Shown: positions 49,523 through 60,318, counted from the stretch's first letter. The stretch: DNA of 64,000 nucleotides from an uncultured Clostridium sp. (GCA_947178475.1 CAMWYM010000001.1:18263-82262), one strand, 5' to 3'. Translations and numbers: made by a program. Notes: generated by a model from the letters alone, not told the origin.

Positions 49523-49602
49523 ATTATATCATAATGAAGTTCGCTGATGCTCGCGCAGGTCATTAACCTCCGCTTTGCTTCGGTTAATGACATTATATCA
49601 TA
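49523..49602 (-). repeat. dispersed structured repeat, copy 2, flanked by 11-bp direct repeats ATTATATCATA
   Basis: Reverse complement matches 10602-10675 at 66/74; ATTATATCATA at 49523-49533 and 49592-49602. Confidence 0.82.
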
Positions 49603-50006
49603 TTTTTTAGGACTGTCATTATCTTTTTCGATGCTTCCATTTCTTTCAAGTTACCTACCAGAAGCTATTGGATGAGGTTGTGTCAGAGGAATTTGGGGTA
49701 TTGCATTATGGCGATGGCAATATTAATTATAGCAGGACACTAACATTAAAAGCAAAAATGAGGAAACTCAAACATGGTTGTCATTTTGTTATAATGATAT
49801 ATAATAAGGTTAATATCTCTCATAGGTATTATCGCCTATATTACAGAGGAAAACAGGGCAGATAAATGTTTATTAATAATTGGGAACTGCTGATAGAAAG
49901 CTTGATGGATAGATTTTTACATTTCTGATACAATTTCACAGCACTATTGATACTTTTGTCCGCTACAATAGCACATAGAAATAAGGGATAAAGGAGAGAA
50001 TGTGCT

Positions 50007-51848
50007 ATGTGTGGAATATGCGGATTCATTGGGGATACTGTGGAGAAGGAGCAGGTGCTAAAGCGTATGATGTGGGTAATCCGGCACCGTGGACCTGATG
50101 GGAGTGACGCTTATTTCTCCAGAAAGGCTGCCCTTGGATTTCAGCGGTTGAGTATTATTGATCTGGATCAGGGCATGCAACCCATGTATAATGAGACCGG
50201 AAGCAAAGTGCTGGTCTTTAACGGTGAGATTTATAATTATCAGGCACTGCGGGAGGAATTGATTCAAAGAAAACATCTATTCAAAAGTCTGTCCGATTCG
50301 GAGGTGCTGCTCCACGGATATGAAGAGTACGGTACCGGACTGATTGAGAAACTTCGTGGGATGTTCAGTTTTGCTGTTTGGGATGAGGAAAAGGAGGAGC
50401 TGTTTGCTGCCCGGGACTTCTTCGGCATCAAGCCTTTTTACTATACGGTAGTGGATCATGTTCTGATATTCGCCTCCGAGATCAAAAGCATTTTGGAATA
50501 TCCGGGTTATCACAGAAAGGTTAATGAGGAGGCGTTGGAACAGTATCTCTCTTTCCAGTATTCCGTTTTGCCAGAAACCTTTTTTCAGGGAATCTACCAG
50601 CTGTTGCCGGGACACTATCTTATTTATAAAGACCGGAAACTTCAAGTAGTACAATATTTCAAGCCGGAGCTTTTGCCAGTCCGCAAAGGGAGACAAAAGG
50701 AGAGAGTCAGGGAAGTGCAACAGACGATGAAACAGTCGGTAAACAGACATCTTGTCAGTGATGTGAAGGTGGGAAGTTTTTTGTCTGGCGGGGTGGACTC
50801 TAGCTTTTTAGCATCTGTTTCCGGGTGCGATGAAACCTTTACCGTAGGATTCCGAAATGAAGGGAGCCTGTATGACGAGACTACATTTGCCGGAAAGCTG
50901 GCGGAGAATCTTCAGGTTGAAAATCATTGCAGATATATCACAAAAGAGGAATTTCAGGAAGCGCTTCCAAAGGTCGTCTATTATCTGGATGAACCTCTAG
51001 GGGATGCTTCCGCAGTGGCTCTCTATTTCCTTTCCGAAGCAGCATCCGAAAAAGTGAAAACAGTCTTGTCCGGAGAAGGAGCCGATGAACTGTTCGGTGG
51101 ATATAATATTTATTTGGAGCCAGATATGCTGCGGTACATCCAGTGGCTACCTGAAGAAATCCGTAAAAAAGCTGCTGCTCTCGCTGAAAAGCTTCCGGGA
51201 CATCCGAAGGGAAAGGGTTACCTGATGCGGGGGGCACTGTCTCTGCAACAGCGATACATAGGGAATGCCTATATCTTTCACCAGAAGGAAAAGGAGAAAC
51301 TGCTGAAACACAGGACGGGAGAGGAACCAGCGGAATTGCTGCGGCGGACCTATGAAAGTATCGGGTATCTGAAAGATTCCGATCAGATGCAGAGCATCGA
51401 TTTGGCATACTGGCTTCCGGGAGATATCCTAAAGAAGTCAGATCGAATGAGCATGGCTCATTCTCTGGAGGTCAGAGTTCCTTTTCTGGACATAGATGTT
51501 TATGAAACGGCAAGGTGGCTGCCCAGCCGGATGAAATTCCGACATGGTGTTACCAAATATGCATTGAGAAAGGCTGCCCAAAGTGTTCTACCAAAGCAGA
51601 CATCTGACAGAAGGAAACTGGGGTTTCCTATTCCCATCCGCAACTGGCTGAGGGAGGAGGACTGGTACCGGAAGGTCAAAGAAGTATTTACCAGTGAAGC
51701 AGCTGCGGCTTATTTTCACAGGGAGTATCTTTTAAAGCTGTTGGAGGAACACAGGACAGAGAAAGAGGATCACAGCAGAAAAATATGGACGGTTTACATC
51801 TTTTTGCTGTGGCATCAGATTTATTTTGAAGGTGCTTTCAAGTATTAA
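50007..51848 (+). CDS. asnB: asparagine synthase (glutamine-hydrolysing)
   Basis: MCGICGFIGD Ntn Cys; FLSGGVDSSFLAS; LSGEGADELFGGY. Confidence 0.95.
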   Translation: MCGICGFIGDTVEKEQVLKRMMWVIRHRGPDGSDAYFSRKAALGFQRLSIIDLDQGMQPMYNETGSKVLVFNGEIYNYQALREELIQRKHLFKSLSDSEVLLHGYEEYGTGLIEKLRGMFSFAVWDEEKEELFAARDFFGIKPFYYTVVDHVLIFASEIKSILEYPGYHRKVNEEALEQYLSFQYSVLPETFFQGIYQLLPGHYLIYKDRKLQVVQYFKPELLPVRKGRQKERVREVQQTMKQSVNRHLVSDVKVGSFLSGGVDSSFLASVSGCDETFTVGFRNEGSLYDETTFAGKLAENLQVENHCRYITKEEFQEALPKVVYYLDEPLGDASAVALYFLSEAASEKVKTVLSGEGADELFGGYNIYLEPDMLRYIQWLPEEIRKKAAALAEKLPGHPKGKGYLMRGALSLQQRYIGNAYIFHQKEKEKLLKHRTGEEPAELLRRTYESIGYLKDSDQMQSIDLAYWLPGDILKKSDRMSMAHSLEVRVPFLDIDVYETARWLPSRMKFRHGVTKYALRKAAQSVLPKQTSDRRKLGFPIPIRNWLREEDWYRKVKEVFTSEAAAAYFHREYLLKLLEEHRTEKEDHSRKIWTVYIFLLWHQIYFEGAFKY

Positions 51849-51885
51849 ATTGGAATCCCGCTAAGGCGGGCAGGAGGGGATAAGA

Positions 51886-52596
51886 ATGAAACGAGTGGAG
51901 GAAATAGATATCAGTGAGACGCGGATTCTCATCATAGAAGACGAAAAACCCATTGCTGATCTTTTAAAATATGATCTGTGTCGGGAAGGGTTTGCTGTAA
52001 AATGTGCTTATACCGGAGCGCAGGGAATGCTGGTGGTGGAAGAGTTTGAACCGCAGCTGGTGCTTTTGGATTGGATGCTTCCCGACTTAAGCGGTGTGGA
52101 TCTATTAAAGCTCTTGACGGACAACTACGAAATTCCGGTGATTATGTTGACAGCACGGGGAGCCATTGAAGATAAGGTGTATGGGATGTCCTGTGGAGCA
52201 GACGACTATATCACCAAGCCCTTTGACTTAAGGGAGGTGAATATTCGTATCCGGGCAGTTCTCCGACGGTTTCAGAAGACAATGGAGCTGGAAAAGCGAG
52301 GCCAAATTAGGATTCCTGATGGTCTAATCTATGAAAATGATCGGATTGTTGTCCAAGACGGGGAACAGGTGGAATTGACTCGCAAAGAATTTGATCTGCT
52401 GCTGTGGATGGTCCGTCATCCAAGGCAGGTCTTTACCAGAGAAAGACTGCTGGATGTTGTCTGGGACTATGATTATGCGGGAGACACCAGAACGGTGGAT
52501 ATCCATATACAGCGGCTTCGAAAGAAGCTCCGTGCTGGTAAAGCTATTATTACAGTATTTGGAGTGGGGTATAAGTATGCACCAGAAGAAACGTAG
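51886..52596 (+). CDS. OmpR-family response regulator
   Basis: LVLLDWMLPDLSGVDLL; wHTH with DTRTVDIHIQRLRKKL. Confidence 0.95.
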   Translation: MKRVEEIDISETRILIIEDEKPIADLLKYDLCREGFAVKCAYTGAQGMLVVEEFEPQLVLLDWMLPDLSGVDLLKLLTDNYEIPVIMLTARGAIEDKVYGMSCGADDYITKPFDLREVNIRIRAVLRRFQKTMELEKRGQIRIPDGLIYENDRIVVQDGEQVELTRKEFDLLLWMVRHPRQVFTRERLLDVVWDYDYAGDTRTVDIHIQRLRKKLRAGKAIITVFGVGYKYAPEET

Positions 52597-54091
52597 ATTT
52601 TTTCACAGTATTTTATTTCGAATCAGTCTTTGGATTCTGTTACCCGGAATTGCTGGGATGTTTTTGGTCGCTTATTTTGTGGAAGTACAGATGCAGTACC
52701 ACATTGAAAAACAGATCATGGAGGAGTTACAGCAGGTGCGTGACAACAGCCTGCTCTATGTGCGGCAAACGCTGCTGCTAAATGGCAGCAGGATGGATGC
52801 CGCAGGTTTTGAACTGTATCGGAATGAAATTGAAAAGCAGCTGAACATCGCTGGATATAGAGAGGTTCTTCTATGTGATCCTGAGGGAATGCTGCTGGCA
52901 GGCGATTCAAAGATTTTTGAATCACGTAAGGATCAGGAGGATTTTGCACGAGCTAAAGAGCAGGAAAGCGCCTTTTTGGTTTGCTATGGAAACAATGACC
53001 AATGTGACGTATATTTTTCCATGCCAGTGAACCTTAACGGGCAGTTTATTGGTATTATTAGTAGCTCTTTTGATTATGGGGAATTGTATGGGGGACAGTC
53101 GGATACCATTGAACGGATGATCTGGATTACCGTGGCGGTCTTTACCCTGATTTGTCTGGTCATCTGGTTTACAGTATATCGGATATTGTCACCTATCCGC
53201 AAGCTGAGCTGGGCTGCCAGTGAAATTTCCTCTCATCTGGCTGACGGTGAACAGGGCGGCATAATTCTGGATAAATTACAGCTTCAGGGGCGCAGGGATG
53301 AGATTGGGGAGTTGTGTTCGAATTATATGGAAATGCTTCAGATAATAGAGGAACAGTTTCAAAAGATCCGGGCTGACAAGGATCGTATTCTCACGCTGTG
53401 GAGCAGCCGACAGGAGTTTTACAATAATATGACCCATGAATTAAAGACACCCCTTACCACCATTTCCGGGTATGCGCAGCTGATGGAGAAAAACGGTCCC
53501 GGGGATGAAGAACTGTTTTATACCGGAACGGGACACATACTGAAGGAGAGTACCCGGCTTCATCGAATGGTGGTACAACTGTTGGAATTGCAGGACAAGG
53601 CAGATACGGAAGAGGCGAGACAACTGAATCTGGCGGAAATTGTTGAGAGCGTAACGGAAACCATGAAGATTAAAGCAAATCGGTATGACAATACGTTGAC
53701 ACTCAATGGGACAAAAGAATGCTTTCCTGTGATTGGGAAGGAAGATAAGATTCGGCAGGTATTGATCAATGTGGTTGACAATGCCATCAAGTACGGGGAA
53801 CCGGGAAAGCCAATTCACATTCGGATTACAAGACAAGCCACGCAGGTTCAAATTACGGTATCCAATCAGGGGCAGGGAATCCGGAAGGATGAGTTGGAAA
53901 TGATTTTTGAACCATTTTATCGCGCAGACAAGGGGCTGTCCAGAGAGATGGGAAGCTCTGGGCTTGGACTTTCCATTGCTGCCAGGATTATGGATGAGCA
54001 TCAGGGACACATTACAGCGGACAGTATTCCCGGTAAAGAAACTGTGTTTACCATCTGCTTTCCGGCAGCGGATCGGAAGGAGGAAGTTTGA
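52577..54091 (+). CDS. sensor histidine kinase
   Basis: NNMTHELKTPLTTISGYAQLM; N, G boxes; overlaps response regulator. Confidence 0.95.
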   Translation: MHQKKRRFFHSILFRISLWILLPGIAGMFLVAYFVEVQMQYHIEKQIMEELQQVRDNSLLYVRQTLLLNGSRMDAAGFELYRNEIEKQLNIAGYREVLLCDPEGMLLAGDSKIFESRKDQEDFARAKEQESAFLVCYGNNDQCDVYFSMPVNLNGQFIGIISSSFDYGELYGGQSDTIERMIWITVAVFTLICLVIWFTVYRILSPIRKLSWAASEISSHLADGEQGGIILDKLQLQGRRDEIGELCSNYMEMLQIIEEQFQKIRADKDRILTLWSSRQEFYNNMTHELKTPLTTISGYAQLMEKNGPGDEELFYTGTGHILKESTRLHRMVVQLLELQDKADTEEARQLNLAEIVESVTETMKIKANRYDNTLTLNGTKECFPVIGKEDKIRQVLINVVDNAIKYGEPGKPIHIRITRQATQVQITVSNQGQGIRKDELEMIFEPFYRADKGLSREMGSSGLGLSIAARIMDEHQGHITADSIPGKETVFTICFPAADRKEEV

Positions 54092-54133
54092 ACTTAGTTA
54101 GTTATACCAGAATGAGACGAAAGGAATGGGTAT

Positions 54134-55405
54134 ATGAATCGAGGAAAACGCAAACATTGTATCGGCTTTTTGGGAGGATTTCTGATGGCAGCAGTTTTAA
54201 GTGGCTGTGGCGCAGGGAAACAGGACAGGACTGTTGTTCTTCCTCCATTGGAGAGTCAAGTGATAGATTCGGAAAAATTTCATATCAATCATATTCAGCA
54301 GTACATTGGCAGCGGTTATGCAGAGAATGTAATCAGTCTGGCTTGGGGAGATCCGGGGACAGATATGCTTTATCTGCTGAAAAAAGAAGATGAAGGATAT
54401 TTCTATCAGACTATTGACACAGGGGAGGATGTTGTCTTAAGCAGTATTTTTGTAGATGACCGTTTCCTGACAAATGTATCTGTTGCTCCCGGGGGAGGGT
54501 ATCTTTCCTATGAAGTGCAGGATGGGGAGGAGATGAATCTGATCGTCCTTTGCCCGAGGCAGGGGACCCGACAGATCCTTCACAGGTGGGAGGATCCCGA
54601 GGAGACCTTTTCCTATATCTGGAGTGATGACGGCACTATGCTTTTTTCTTGGCAGAATGGCGATACCGGAGATGCTTATGAGGAATGGCAGGTGACTCGC
54701 TATGAGATGAAAGCTGACCAGAAGGACGGCTTTCGGAGTATAGTGGTTCAGTTTCAGATGAAGAGTAATGGACGAGCATGGAGGACCGTCTGTCCTAATG
54801 CGGACGGCTCTGAGATCTATGTACGGGAGCAGCTTAGCACTTTTGGCGATTCCATGTCTGATGAGTGGGAGAATGATGAGGACGGGGAAGCTACCAATCA
54901 TGATGTTGAAAGGAATATAGCTGCTACGGAAGTAGAGGACAAATCTTTGAATGCCTACAACTGGCTGCTCCTGCCGGATACTGTCACGATAGAGGCACTG
55001 CCGGAATATTCCGATATGCCTGTCTATCCTGTCAGGTATACACAGGCTGGACTGTTTGTTCAGGAGGAGAACGGAGATATTTGTCTGATCGGGGATATCC
55101 GTTCGAAACCGATAAAAACAAAACTAATTTCGGGTAACGAGGGAGATTATAATCCCTCTCCATGTGTCTGCGAAAATGGAGACCATGTGTTTTTGATGGA
55201 CTGGATCAATTATTCCATGTACCAGATCAGCGGTGTACGTATCGTGGACGGGGAAGCTGACGGTCAGCCTGTTGTCCTGTATAAGGATAATTATGAAAGT
55301 CTGAACCAGATAAAGATTGTGGGGGATAAAGCAGTGGTGTTTTGGGGAGAAGAATTTCTGGAGAATAGTGAGTATCGCTATAAGGTTACGGTATTGAGAT
55401 ATTAG
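54134..55405 (+). CDS. putative lipoprotein, uncharacterized
   Basis: Lipobox LSGC after hydrophobic N-terminus. Confidence 0.75.
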   Translation: MNRGKRKHCIGFLGGFLMAAVLSGCGAGKQDRTVVLPPLESQVIDSEKFHINHIQQYIGSGYAENVISLAWGDPGTDMLYLLKKEDEGYFYQTIDTGEDVVLSSIFVDDRFLTNVSVAPGGGYLSYEVQDGEEMNLIVLCPRQGTRQILHRWEDPEETFSYIWSDDGTMLFSWQNGDTGDAYEEWQVTRYEMKADQKDGFRSIVVQFQMKSNGRAWRTVCPNADGSEIYVREQLSTFGDSMSDEWENDEDGEATNHDVERNIAATEVEDKSLNAYNWLLLPDTVTIEALPEYSDMPVYPVRYTQAGLFVQEENGDICLIGDIRSKPIKTKLISGNEGDYNPSPCVCENGDHVFLMDWINYSMYQISGVRIVDGEADGQPVVLYKDNYESLNQIKIVGDKAVVFWGEEFLENSEYRYKVTVLRY

Positions 55406-55438
55406 ATTCCTGATTAATTACACATTAATTTTACACTA

Positions 55439-55476
55439 ACTGCCGGATTCTTTCGAAATCTGGCAGTTATTTTTTC
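55439..55476 (+). terminator. intrinsic terminator
   Basis: AACTGCCGGATT...AAATCTGGCAGTT-ATTTTTT. Confidence 0.88.
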
Positions 55477-55611
55477 AAACTTTTCACATAAGGATGACTC
55501 CATTTATACAATTCACAAGGGAAACCATCTTAAATGAATTGCTAAAAAATGATAATATTGTTGTAACGAATGCTGCCTGAAACGGATATAGGAGTAGGAG
55601 GGAGGAAACAG

Positions 55612-56091
55612 ATGGAAGAATTATATGAGCAAAATGCAAAAATAGTATATCATTTCCTCTGTTCCCGGTGCCACGACGAAGGTTTAGCGGAGGAGCTGAC
55701 ACAAGAAACATTTCTTCAGGCATATAAATCCTTGGAGCGGTATGATGGAAGCTGTAAGGTTTCTACCTGGCTGTGTCAGATTGCGAAGCATCTGTATTAT
55801 CAATATCTGCAAAAGCATAATCGGGAAATCCCGGCAGAAATTGAGGAGGAGCAAATAATATCCAGAGAGGATACAGAGCGACAGGTTTTATCTAAGCTGG
55901 AGCTTTTGGATGTGCTGACGGAAATGCAGAAGCTGCCGGATAAAATGAGGGAAGTTATGTATCTGCGGATAAGCGGTGATTTGTCTTTTAAGGAAATCGG
56001 GGAAATCATGGGGAAGAGTGAGAACTGGGCAAGGGTTAATTTTTACAGGGGAAAGGAAAAACTGTTAGAAAGGAAGGGGAAAAATGAATAG
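55612..56091 (+). CDS. ECF-type RNA polymerase sigma factor
   Basis: AEELTQETFLQAYKSLERYDG; PDKMREVMYLRISGDLSFKEIGEIMGKSENWARVNFYRGKEKL. Confidence 0.93.
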   Translation: MEELYEQNAKIVYHFLCSRCHDEGLAEELTQETFLQAYKSLERYDGSCKVSTWLCQIAKHLYYQYLQKHNREIPAEIEEEQIISREDTERQVLSKLELLDVLTEMQKLPDKMREVMYLRISGDLSFKEIGEIMGKSENWARVNFYRGKEKLLERKGKNE

Positions 56092-56920
56092 GATAAACTG
56101 TAATGTAATAAAGGATTTACTGCCGTCCTATATAGATGATATCTGTTCGGAGGATTCAAAGCGGCTGGTTGAAGAGCATCTCAAGGAATGTAATGCGTGC
56201 CAGAGCCTGATGGAGATGATGACGGCGACAGAGCTGGTGTCAGAACATACCGATGACAGGCAGATCGATTATATGAAGAAGGTTAGATGGGATTATACAA
56301 AGAAAAATATTGTCAGCTTCGGACTGGTGATTGTGTGTCTGCTGGCAGGCTTGATGATGTGGATAAATAATTACCGTTTCGCTACTGTAAATTTGTATTA
56401 TTGCTATATATTAATAGTGCCGGTTATCATGACAGGTGCATGCTTAATGCTGTCCAGACAGGGAACTAAGGGGAAGCATGCAAAATGGGAACCAATTATG
56501 GGAGGAATAGGAATTTTGTTAATGGTTTACTGTATTGCGCTTAAATTTTTTATAGTATACAATGTGGGGGAAGTCGGAATACGTCTCCTAGGGCGTGGGG
56601 TAGCCCCGGATAAAATGGGACCGTTATTATCCTGGCAGCTTGTAGCGATTATCGGACTTCAGCTGATTATGCTGATGATTGCTGTAATAGCCGGTCTGAA
56701 GACAGGGACATTTCATGGAATATTAATTGATATTCATGTCAGCGGCTGCTGCATGGCATTTGCATTCCGGCTTATACTGGCAAAGCTCACTACATTGGAG
56801 CAATTTAAGGAAATGTGGAATCGTGCCTTCTGGATTGTGCTGTCAGAGGGAATATTGATAGCAGTGATTGTCGTGTTGTTAGAACGGAAGAGGGAAGGGA
56901 AGCTGTCTATTGACAGGTGA
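56084..56920 (+). CDS. membrane anti-sigma factor with zf-HC2 domain
   Basis: CNVIKDLLPSYIDDICSEDSKRLVEEHLKECNACQS; TMs; overlaps sigma gene. Confidence 0.88.
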   Translation: MNRINCNVIKDLLPSYIDDICSEDSKRLVEEHLKECNACQSLMEMMTATELVSEHTDDRQIDYMKKVRWDYTKKNIVSFGLVIVCLLAGLMMWINNYRFATVNLYYCYILIVPVIMTGACLMLSRQGTKGKHAKWEPIMGGIGILLMVYCIALKFFIVYNVGEVGIRLLGRGVAPDKMGPLLSWQLVAIIGLQLIMLMIAVIAGLKTGTFHGILIDIHVSGCCMAFAFRLILAKLTTLEQFKEMWNRAFWIVLSEGILIAVIVVLLERKREGKLSIDR

Positions 56921-57072
56921 ATGTAAATTGCAGTGTTTTAACCATGTAAAACTCTTCAAAAGCAATAGAATAAGTTGATGGTAAAAGTTACATATATATG
57001 TTAAAATAGGCGTATGTAGATAAATATCATCCTTTTAGAAGCAATAACAGAGGGTGAAAGAGGAAGGATACG

Positions 57073-57972
57073 ATGAAAAAACTGGCACCATTTTTTGTAT
57101 TACTGGCGGGAATATTGTGGGGCTCTATGGGTATTTATGTGAGAAAATTGAATGCCCTGGGTTTTACCACTATCGAGATTGTGGCGGTACGCTCTGTTGC
57201 TACCGCTGCTTTGCTGTTGCCGGTTTTGTTTTTTTATGACAGGAAAATGCTGAAAATCAGGTTAAAGGACATCTGGTGTTTTATAGGCACAGGAATTCTC
57301 AGTATTGTGTTTTTTAACTATTGTTATTTTAAGGCAATTACCTTGACTTCTTTATCGGTGGCGGCCGTACTGTTATACACTGCACCAGCGATTGTCATGG
57401 TGTTGTCTGCTTTTTTGTTTCAGGAAAAAATAACCATGGTTAAGATTATCGCACTGGCAGCTACCTTTGCAGGCTGTGTATTTGTGACCGGTCTGGCAGG
57501 AGATAAAGAGAACTTGAGCACAGCAGGCATATTGGTAGGACTGGGAGCAGGTCTCGGTTATGCCTTATATTCAATTTTTGGCCGTTATGCGATAGAGCGT
57601 GGATATCACAGTCTTACTATTTCTTTTTATACTTTTGTGTTTGCTGGCATTGGTGCACTGCCGCTGGCGGATGTAAAAATGATATACGAGGCACCGGTAA
57701 AGGATATCCGTATGCTTGGGTTTTATCTGGTGTTTGCTCTGGTCAGTACTGTAGTACCCTATATACTGTATACACTGGGACTGACCGCTTTGGAAAACAG
57801 TAAAGCGTCGATTATCGCTTCCATAGAACCGGTGACAGCAACGGTGTTAGGGATAGTATTGTTTCATGAAAAGTTGACAATGCATCATTTTATCGGTGTT
57901 ATTTTGGTGTTAGGAGCGATTGTGATTTGCAATATTCATCTTAATGAAAATGAACTTTTGGAACGAAAATGA
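57073..57972 (+). CDS. DMT/EamA family transporter
   Basis: GILWGSMGIYVRKLNALGFTTIEIVAVR; ten-TM pattern. Confidence 0.93.
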   Translation: MKKLAPFFVLLAGILWGSMGIYVRKLNALGFTTIEIVAVRSVATAALLLPVLFFYDRKMLKIRLKDIWCFIGTGILSIVFFNYCYFKAITLTSLSVAAVLLYTAPAIVMVLSAFLFQEKITMVKIIALAATFAGCVFVTGLAGDKENLSTAGILVGLGAGLGYALYSIFGRYAIERGYHSLTISFYTFVFAGIGALPLADVKMIYEAPVKDIRMLGFYLVFALVSTVVPYILYTLGLTALENSKASIIASIEPVTATVLGIVLFHEKLTMHHFIGVILVLGAIVICNIHLNENELLERK

Positions 57973-58092
57973 ACCAAAGGAGAATGGATATTGAACTTTT
58001 GGCTGAAATATGTTATGATTGCTCCTGAAATTGAACTTTTCAGTTTTTTGCAAATACCTAAAGGTGGTTGTGAAGAAGGGAGAAAATCAGTG

Positions 58093-59604
58093 ATGAATCA
58101 TAAAATATTTACAGAACGGCTGAATTTAGCTATGAATAACCGGAGCCTGAAACAGGTGGATTTTTTGCGGGCGGCGGACCAAGCCGGTATCAAGCTGGGA
58201 AAAAGCCAGATGAGCCAGTATGTCAGCGGAAAAGCCATACCCAGAAGAAATATCGCTGTGTTTCTTGCACAGGTATTAGAAGTTGATGTGGAATGGTTAT
58301 ACGGCAATGCCGATAAGGAAAACGGCAAAGCGGAACAAGGGACAGCAAAGAAGTCAGAATATCGGAATATAGAAGGAGGCACGGCAATGAGAGAAATTAG
58401 AAAATCATCAAAATTGGATAATGTATTATATGATGTTAGGGGACCTGTGGTGGATGAAGCAACAAGAATGGAGGAAAACGGTACTAATGTACTAAAGCTG
58501 AATATTGGAAATCCTGCACCATTTGGCTTTCGTACACCGGATGAAGTAATCTATGATATGCAAAGACAGTTGACGGACTGTGAAGGATACTCTGCGGCAA
58601 AGGGGTTGTTTTCGGCCAGAAAAGCAATCATGCAGTATGCGCAGATAAAAAATATACCGAATCTCTCAGTGGAGGATATTTATACAGGAAACGGAGTCAG
58701 CGAGCTGATTAATCTCAGTATGTCGGCTTTGCTGGATGATGGGGATGAGGTGCTTGTCCCTGCACCGGATTATCCTTTGTGGACAGCTTGTGTTACATTA
58801 GCCGGAGGAAAGCCAGTTCATTATATTTGTGATGAGCAGGCAGAATGGTATCCTGACATGGAGGATATACGGAAAAAGATAACGGACCGGACGAAAGCTA
58901 TTGTTATTATCAATCCGAATAATCCGACAGGGGCAGTATACGCTAAAGAGGTACTGCAGGAAATTGTTGAGGTAGCCAGAGAGCATCAGTTGATTATCTT
59001 TTCTGATGAAATATATGACCGCCTTGTGATGGATGAGTATGAGCATGTTCCTATCGCTTCTTTAGCACCGGATATATTCTGTGTGACCTTCAGCGGACTT
59101 TCCAAATCCCATATGATAGCGGGGTATCGAATTGGATGGATGATATTAAGCGGTAACAAAAAAATAGCAAAGGACTATATTGAAGGATTGAATATGCTTT
59201 CCAATATGCGGCTCTGTTCCAATGTGCCGGCACAGTCTATTGTGCAGACTGCCCTTGGCGGATATCAGAGTGTAAATAATTATATTATTCCTGGGGGCAG
59301 GATTTATGAACAAAGAGACTACATATACAAAGCATTAAATGACATTCCGGGCATCAGTGCGGTAAAGCCAAAGGCGGCATTTTATATTTTCCCGAAGCTG
59401 GATGTGAAAAAGTTCAATATTCTGGATGATGAAAGATTTGCACTGGATTTATTAAAGGAGAAAAAATTATTAATCATTCATGGTGGAGGATTTAACTGGG
59501 GGAAGCCGGATCATTTCCGCATTGTATATCTGCCTCGTATTGAGGTGCTTAAGGATGCGGTGAAGAGTCTGCAAGATTTTCTTGGCGGATACAGGCAGTC
59601 ATAG
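58093..59604 (+). CDS. XRE-type HTH domain fused to class I aminotransferase; probable internal start at 58387
   Basis: KQVDFLRAADQAGIKLGKSQMSQYVSGKAIPRRNIAVFLAQVLEV then NPNNPTGAVY, SGLSKSHMIAGYRIGW; internal AGGAGG before ATG 58387. Confidence 0.88.
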   Translation: MNHKIFTERLNLAMNNRSLKQVDFLRAADQAGIKLGKSQMSQYVSGKAIPRRNIAVFLAQVLEVDVEWLYGNADKENGKAEQGTAKKSEYRNIEGGTAMREIRKSSKLDNVLYDVRGPVVDEATRMEENGTNVLKLNIGNPAPFGFRTPDEVIYDMQRQLTDCEGYSAAKGLFSARKAIMQYAQIKNIPNLSVEDIYTGNGVSELINLSMSALLDDGDEVLVPAPDYPLWTACVTLAGGKPVHYICDEQAEWYPDMEDIRKKITDRTKAIVIINPNNPTGAVYAKEVLQEIVEVAREHQLIIFSDEIYDRLVMDEYEHVPIASLAPDIFCVTFSGLSKSHMIAGYRIGWMILSGNKKIAKDYIEGLNMLSNMRLCSNVPAQSIVQTALGGYQSVNNYIIPGGRIYEQRDYIYKALNDIPGISAVKPKAAFYIFPKLDVKKFNILDDERFALDLLKEKKLLIIHGGGFNWGKPDHFRIVYLPRIEVLKDAVKSLQDFLGGYRQS

Positions 59605-59632
59605 ATGCGGATTCAGATAGGTGGTGTCAGCA

Positions 59633-60301
59633 ATGAAGCAGATATTGATAATTGAAGATGATACGGCACTGGCAAATGGACTTTGCCGTGCCCTGTCTTC
59701 AAAGGAAATGCAGACGATAAGCTGTGACAATTTACAGGAAGCCAGGAAAGCGCTGACTGGACATAGATATGATCTTATTTTGCTGGATGTCAATCTGCCA
59801 GATGGGGATGGATTTGATTTTCTAAAAGAAATAAAAGAAAAGACAGATATTCCGGTGATTTTACTGACAGCCAATGATTTAGAATCGGATATTGTGGCAG
59901 GGCTGGAGATGGGAGCAGATGATTATATTACAAAGCCGTTCAGCCTTGCTATTTTGCGTGCAAGAGTCAATGCAGCACTTCGCAAATCAGAAAAGAAGCG
60001 CAAGGATACGCTGTTTATTATGAACGGCTATACATTTGATTTTGAAAAAATGGAATTTAGCTGTCAGGGAAATACGGTAGAGCTTAGTAAAACGGAGCAG
60101 AAGCTGTTACGGATATTAACCGATAATGCAGGAATCACGTTAAGCCGTCAGGAGCTGGTTGACCGGATTTGGACAGACGGGGCGGAGTATGTGGATGAAA
60201 ATGCATTGTCGGTGACGGTGAAGCGCCTTCGGGACAAGCTCTCTGCCGGGGAGTATATCAAAACCGTGTACGGAATCGGATATGTGTGGGTGAAGAAGTG
60301 A
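59633..60301 (+). CDS. OmpR-family response regulator
   Basis: LILLDVNLPDGDGFDFL; wHTH. Confidence 0.95.
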   Translation: MKQILIIEDDTALANGLCRALSSKEMQTISCDNLQEARKALTGHRYDLILLDVNLPDGDGFDFLKEIKEKTDIPVILLTANDLESDIVAGLEMGADDYITKPFSLAILRARVNAALRKSEKKRKDTLFIMNGYTFDFEKMEFSCQGNTVELSKTEQKLLRILTDNAGITLSRQELVDRIWTDGAEYVDENALSVTVKRLRDKLSAGEYIKTVYGIGYVWVKK

Positions 60302-60318
60302 TGATTGGGGATACGTCG

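Noticed and set aside
49668-49865. 65-aa ORF MDEVVSEEFGVLHYGDGNINYSRT...
   Set aside because: Could be a degraded gene remnant between the repeat and asnB, but there is no RBS or recognisable family; not enough evidence to call a gene or pseudogene.
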